NCBI GenBank assembly: GCA_020052215.1
Contig: JAGVPN010000328.1
Location: 1 to 15,017 of the forward strand
Source of the DNA: Syntrophobacterales bacterium
GTDB lineage: Bacteria; Desulfobacterota; Desulfobaccia; Desulfobaccales; 0-14-0-80-60-11
DNA: 15,017 nucleotides
Direction of reading: 5' to 3'
The translations under genes were made by a program, and so were the position numbers. Every line of letters starts with the position of its first letter. Position 1 is the first letter of the stretch. Below are positions 13,268 to 15,017 of this stretch, piece by piece. Under the pieces are notes generated by a model. The model had not been told where the DNA came from. It ran no database searches and worked only from the letters and a program-made list of their open reading frames with translations.

Positions 13268-14347
13268 CTAACGCAGTTTCAGCGCGCTCAACGACACCAG
13301 CCCCAAAATGATGGCGATGATCCAAAAGCGCACGATGACCTTGGGTTCGGGCCACCCCTTGAGTTCGAAGTGATGGTGCAGCGGCGCCATGCGAAAGACG
13401 CGCTTGCCGTTGGACACCTTAAAAAAGCTCACCTGGATGATGACGGACAGGGCTTCCACCACAAAGAGGCCGCCCACGACACACAAAAGGATCTCCTGCT
13501 TGGTGGCCAGGGCCACGGTGCCCAAGGCGCCGCCCAGGGCCAGGGCGCCCACGTCCCCCATGAACACCTGGGCCGGGTAGGCGTTAAACCAGAGGAAGCC
13601 CACCCCGGCCCCCGCCAGGGCCCCCAGGTAGATGGACAGTTCCCCCACCCCCCGGACATAGGGGATTTGCAGATACGCGGCAATTTTGATGTTCCCCGCC
13701 AGGTAACAGAAGATCATGTAGAAGGCCGCGGCGATGGTCACCGGGCCGATGGCCAGGCCGTCCAGGCCGTCGGTGAGGTTGACGGCGTTGGCGGTCCCCA
13801 CGATGACAAAGACCGCAAACGGGATGAAGAAGAACCCCAGGTCCGGCTGGATATGCTTGAAAAAGGGGATTGTCAGGGTGGTGTCGAACCCCGGATTGAC
13901 GTAGAGCCAGATGGCCGGCACCAGGGCCACCAGGGTTTGGGTCACCAGCTTGGCCCGGCCGCTGAGCCCCTTGTTGTGTTTTTTGATGACCTTAAAATAG
14001 TCGTCGAAGAAACCGATGAGGCCGAAGCCCAGGGTCACCAGGACCAAAAGCCAGATATAGGCGTTGGTCAAATCGGCCCACAGGACGGTGGCGGTCAGGG
14101 TGGCGAAAATGATCATCAGCCCCCCCATGGTGGGGGTGCCGGTCTTGGCGTGGTGGGACTGGGGGCCGTCTTCCCGGATATACTGGCCGATTTGCATTTC
14201 CTTGAGTTTGCGGATGAACCAGGTCCCCACCACCAGGGAGATGATCAGGGCCGTGAGAATGGCGAAAATGGTCCGGAAGGTGATGTACCGGAAGACATTG
14301 AATGCGCCGAAGGCCGTTTTTAATGGGTAGAGCAGATGATAGAGCAC
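13268..14347 (-). CDS. mraY: Phospho-MurNAc-pentapeptide transferase MraY
   Basis: A 359-residue polytopic inner-membrane enzyme moving phospho-MurNAc-pentapeptide to undecaprenyl phosphate, giving lipid I. Key residues are in place: Asp115 and Asp116 in [10 protein letters not shown], the [13 protein letters not shown] motif near 187-199, Asp265 in [12 protein letters not shown], and His324-326 in [24 protein letters not shown] near 69-77 is also typical. About ten hydrophobic helices are visible and the length equals the family norm. The start is GTG 14347, with AGGA about seven bases upstream. The 103-bp gap to murF contains a CACAGGCG-class palindrome. Confidence 0.97.
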   Translation of the reverse strand: MLYHLLYPLKTAFGAFNVFRYITFRTIFAILTALIISLVVGTWFIRKLKEMQIGQYIREDGPQSHHAKTGTPTMGGLMIIFATLTATVLWADLTNAYIWLLVLVTLGFGLIGFFDDYFKVIKKHNKGLSGRAKLVTQTLVALVPAIWLYVNPGFDTTLTIPFFKHIQPDLGFFFIPFAVFVIVGTANAVNLTDGLDGLAIGPVTIAAAFYMIFCYLAGNIKIAAYLQIPYVRGVGELSIYLGALAGAGVGFLWFNAYPAQVFMGDVGALALGGALGTVALATKQEILLCVVGGLFVVEALSVIIQVSFFKVSNGKRVFRMAPLHHHFELKGWPEPKVIVRFWIIAIILGLVSLSALKLR

Positions 14348-14421
14348 GTTAGGTCCTATTCTCCCGTAAGTTTCTTATAGGCCATTTCAAATAGTTGAAT
14401 AATATCAATCGGTTTTGTTAT

Positions 14422-14446
14422 GCACAGGCGAGACGCCTGTGCCACC
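14422..14446 (-). repeat. REP-like palindrome, CACAGGCG class, copy 3
   Basis: GCACAGGCG-AGA-CGCCTGTGCCACC, exact reverse complement of 34-58. Five bases separate it from the murF stop codon, so it lies in the 3' flank of murF within the murF-mraY gap. Confidence 0.75.
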
Positions 14447-14450
14447 ATTT

Positions 14451-15017
14451 CTATGATTCTAAAAGATCAATCAGCCCTTCCATGTGCATACTACGAGAGC
14501 CTTTGACCAGGAGCCAGTCTCCGGGGACCAGGAGTTCCCGCAAGATCCGGGCGCCGTCGGCCCGGGACGCCACCGGGAAGATGAGGTCCGGCTTGAGGCC
14601 GGCTTCGGCGGCCCCGTCGGCCACCTCCTGGCGAAAGCTGCCATAAACCACGAGCAGGTCCACTCCCAGGCGGGCGGCCCGTTGGCCCAGTTCCCGGTGA
14701 TCGGCGGCGGCCCCAACCCCCAGTTCCAGCATGTCGCCTAAGGCCGCGGCGGCCCGGCCGCGGTCCCTGAGTTCCATGAGGGTCGCGAGTGCCATGGCCA
14801 TGGAGCCGGGATTGGCGTTGTAGCAATCATTGAACAGGTGCACCCCGGAGCTCAGGGTTTCCACCTGGGAGCGCCGGTGGATGGGGCGGAACCGGCTGAG
14901 GGCGGCGGCGGTCTCTTCGGGGGTCAAGCCCAGGGTGAGGCCCACGGCGGTGGCGGCCAGGGCGTTGTAGAGCATGTGCAGCCCCGGGACGGCCAGGGTC
15001 AGGGGCCAGTCCCGGCC
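14451..15017 (-). CDS. murF: UDP-MurNAc-tripeptide--D-Ala-D-Ala ligase MurF (C-terminal part)
   Basis: The C-terminal 188 residues of the Mur ligase that adds D-Ala-D-Ala to the UDP-MurNAc-tripeptide; the 5' end lies beyond the right edge. The frame is open through the edge (GRDWPLTLAVPGLHMLYNAL), so an internal Met at 14975 is not the start. Diagnostic motifs are PGLHMLYNALAATAVG, HLFNDCYNANPGSMAMAL, AALGDMLELG and VKGSRSMHMEGLIDLL, the last two very typical of MurF. The ATP-binding loop would be upstream, outside the window. It is the most upstream dcw gene visible; murE and ftsI may precede it, but this cannot be seen. Confidence 0.93.
   Translation of the reverse strand, partial: GRDWPLTLAVPGLHMLYNALAATAVGLTLGLTPEETAAALSRFRPIHRRSQVETLSSGVHLFNDCYNANPGSMAMALATLMELRDRGRAAAALGDMLELGVGAAADHRELGQRAARLGVDLLVVYGSFRQEVADGAAEAGLKPDLIFPVASRADGARILRELLVPGDWLLVKGSRSMHMEGLIDLLES

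Noticed and set aside
13220..14323. Plus-strand 367-codon open frame opposite mraY
   Set aside because: Antisense of an intact, motif-complete MraY; composition typical of a shadow frame.

Overview
This GC-rich window is almost entirely a minus-strand division and cell wall (dcw) cluster. In transcription order it reads murF (5' end outside the window), mraY, murD, ftsW, murG, murC, ftsQ, ftsA, ftsZ, with a factor-independent terminator just after ftsZ. A B12-binding-type radical SAM protein lies beyond it on the same strand. At the far left are a plus-strand isochorismatase/nicotinamidase-like cysteine hydrolase and the debris of a small membrane-protein gene. Gene order, composition and the small intergenic repeats suggest a Desulfobacterota (former Deltaproteobacteria) genome, possibly related to Desulfobacca. 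That placement is an inference from style, not a search result.

The core genes look intact and ordinary. MurF, MurD and MurC are ATP-dependent Mur ligases. MraY makes lipid I and MurG makes lipid II. FtsW is the SEDS polymerase. FtsQ, FtsA and FtsZ belong to the divisome. Coupling is tight in two blocks: ftsW/murD overlap by 11 nt, and in murC-ftsQ-ftsA-ftsZ the first pair overlaps by 4 nt (ATGA) while the other gaps are 9 and 40 nt. Neither murB nor ddl is in the cluster; murC runs straight into ftsQ.

The accessory interest lies between the genes. Nearly every junction that is not translationally coupled carries a short palindrome with a GTAG-like tetranucleotide on one flank, the hallmark of bacterial REP sequences. 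I count six copies of one class (GTAG + GGCGGGCAYTGCCCGCC) plus several other classes. About 1.26 kb between murG and murC holds a REP-associated tyrosine transposase (RAYT) flanked by inverted REPs, a second RAYT 3'-end remnant fused to another REP, and a visibly AT-richer orphan gene for a membrane-anchored protein. The RAYT frame is cut by a single TGG-to-TGA change, leaving HUH and Tyr motifs but removing the conserved C-terminal tail.

At the left, a 282-bp MITE-like element with perfect 19-bp terminal inverted repeats (672-953) supplies the stop codon of the cysteine hydrolase at one end and truncates a convergent membrane-protein gene at the other. I see no convincing new defence, toxin or biosynthetic system. 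The strongest leads are the REP/RAYT module inside an essential operon and the composite MITE.
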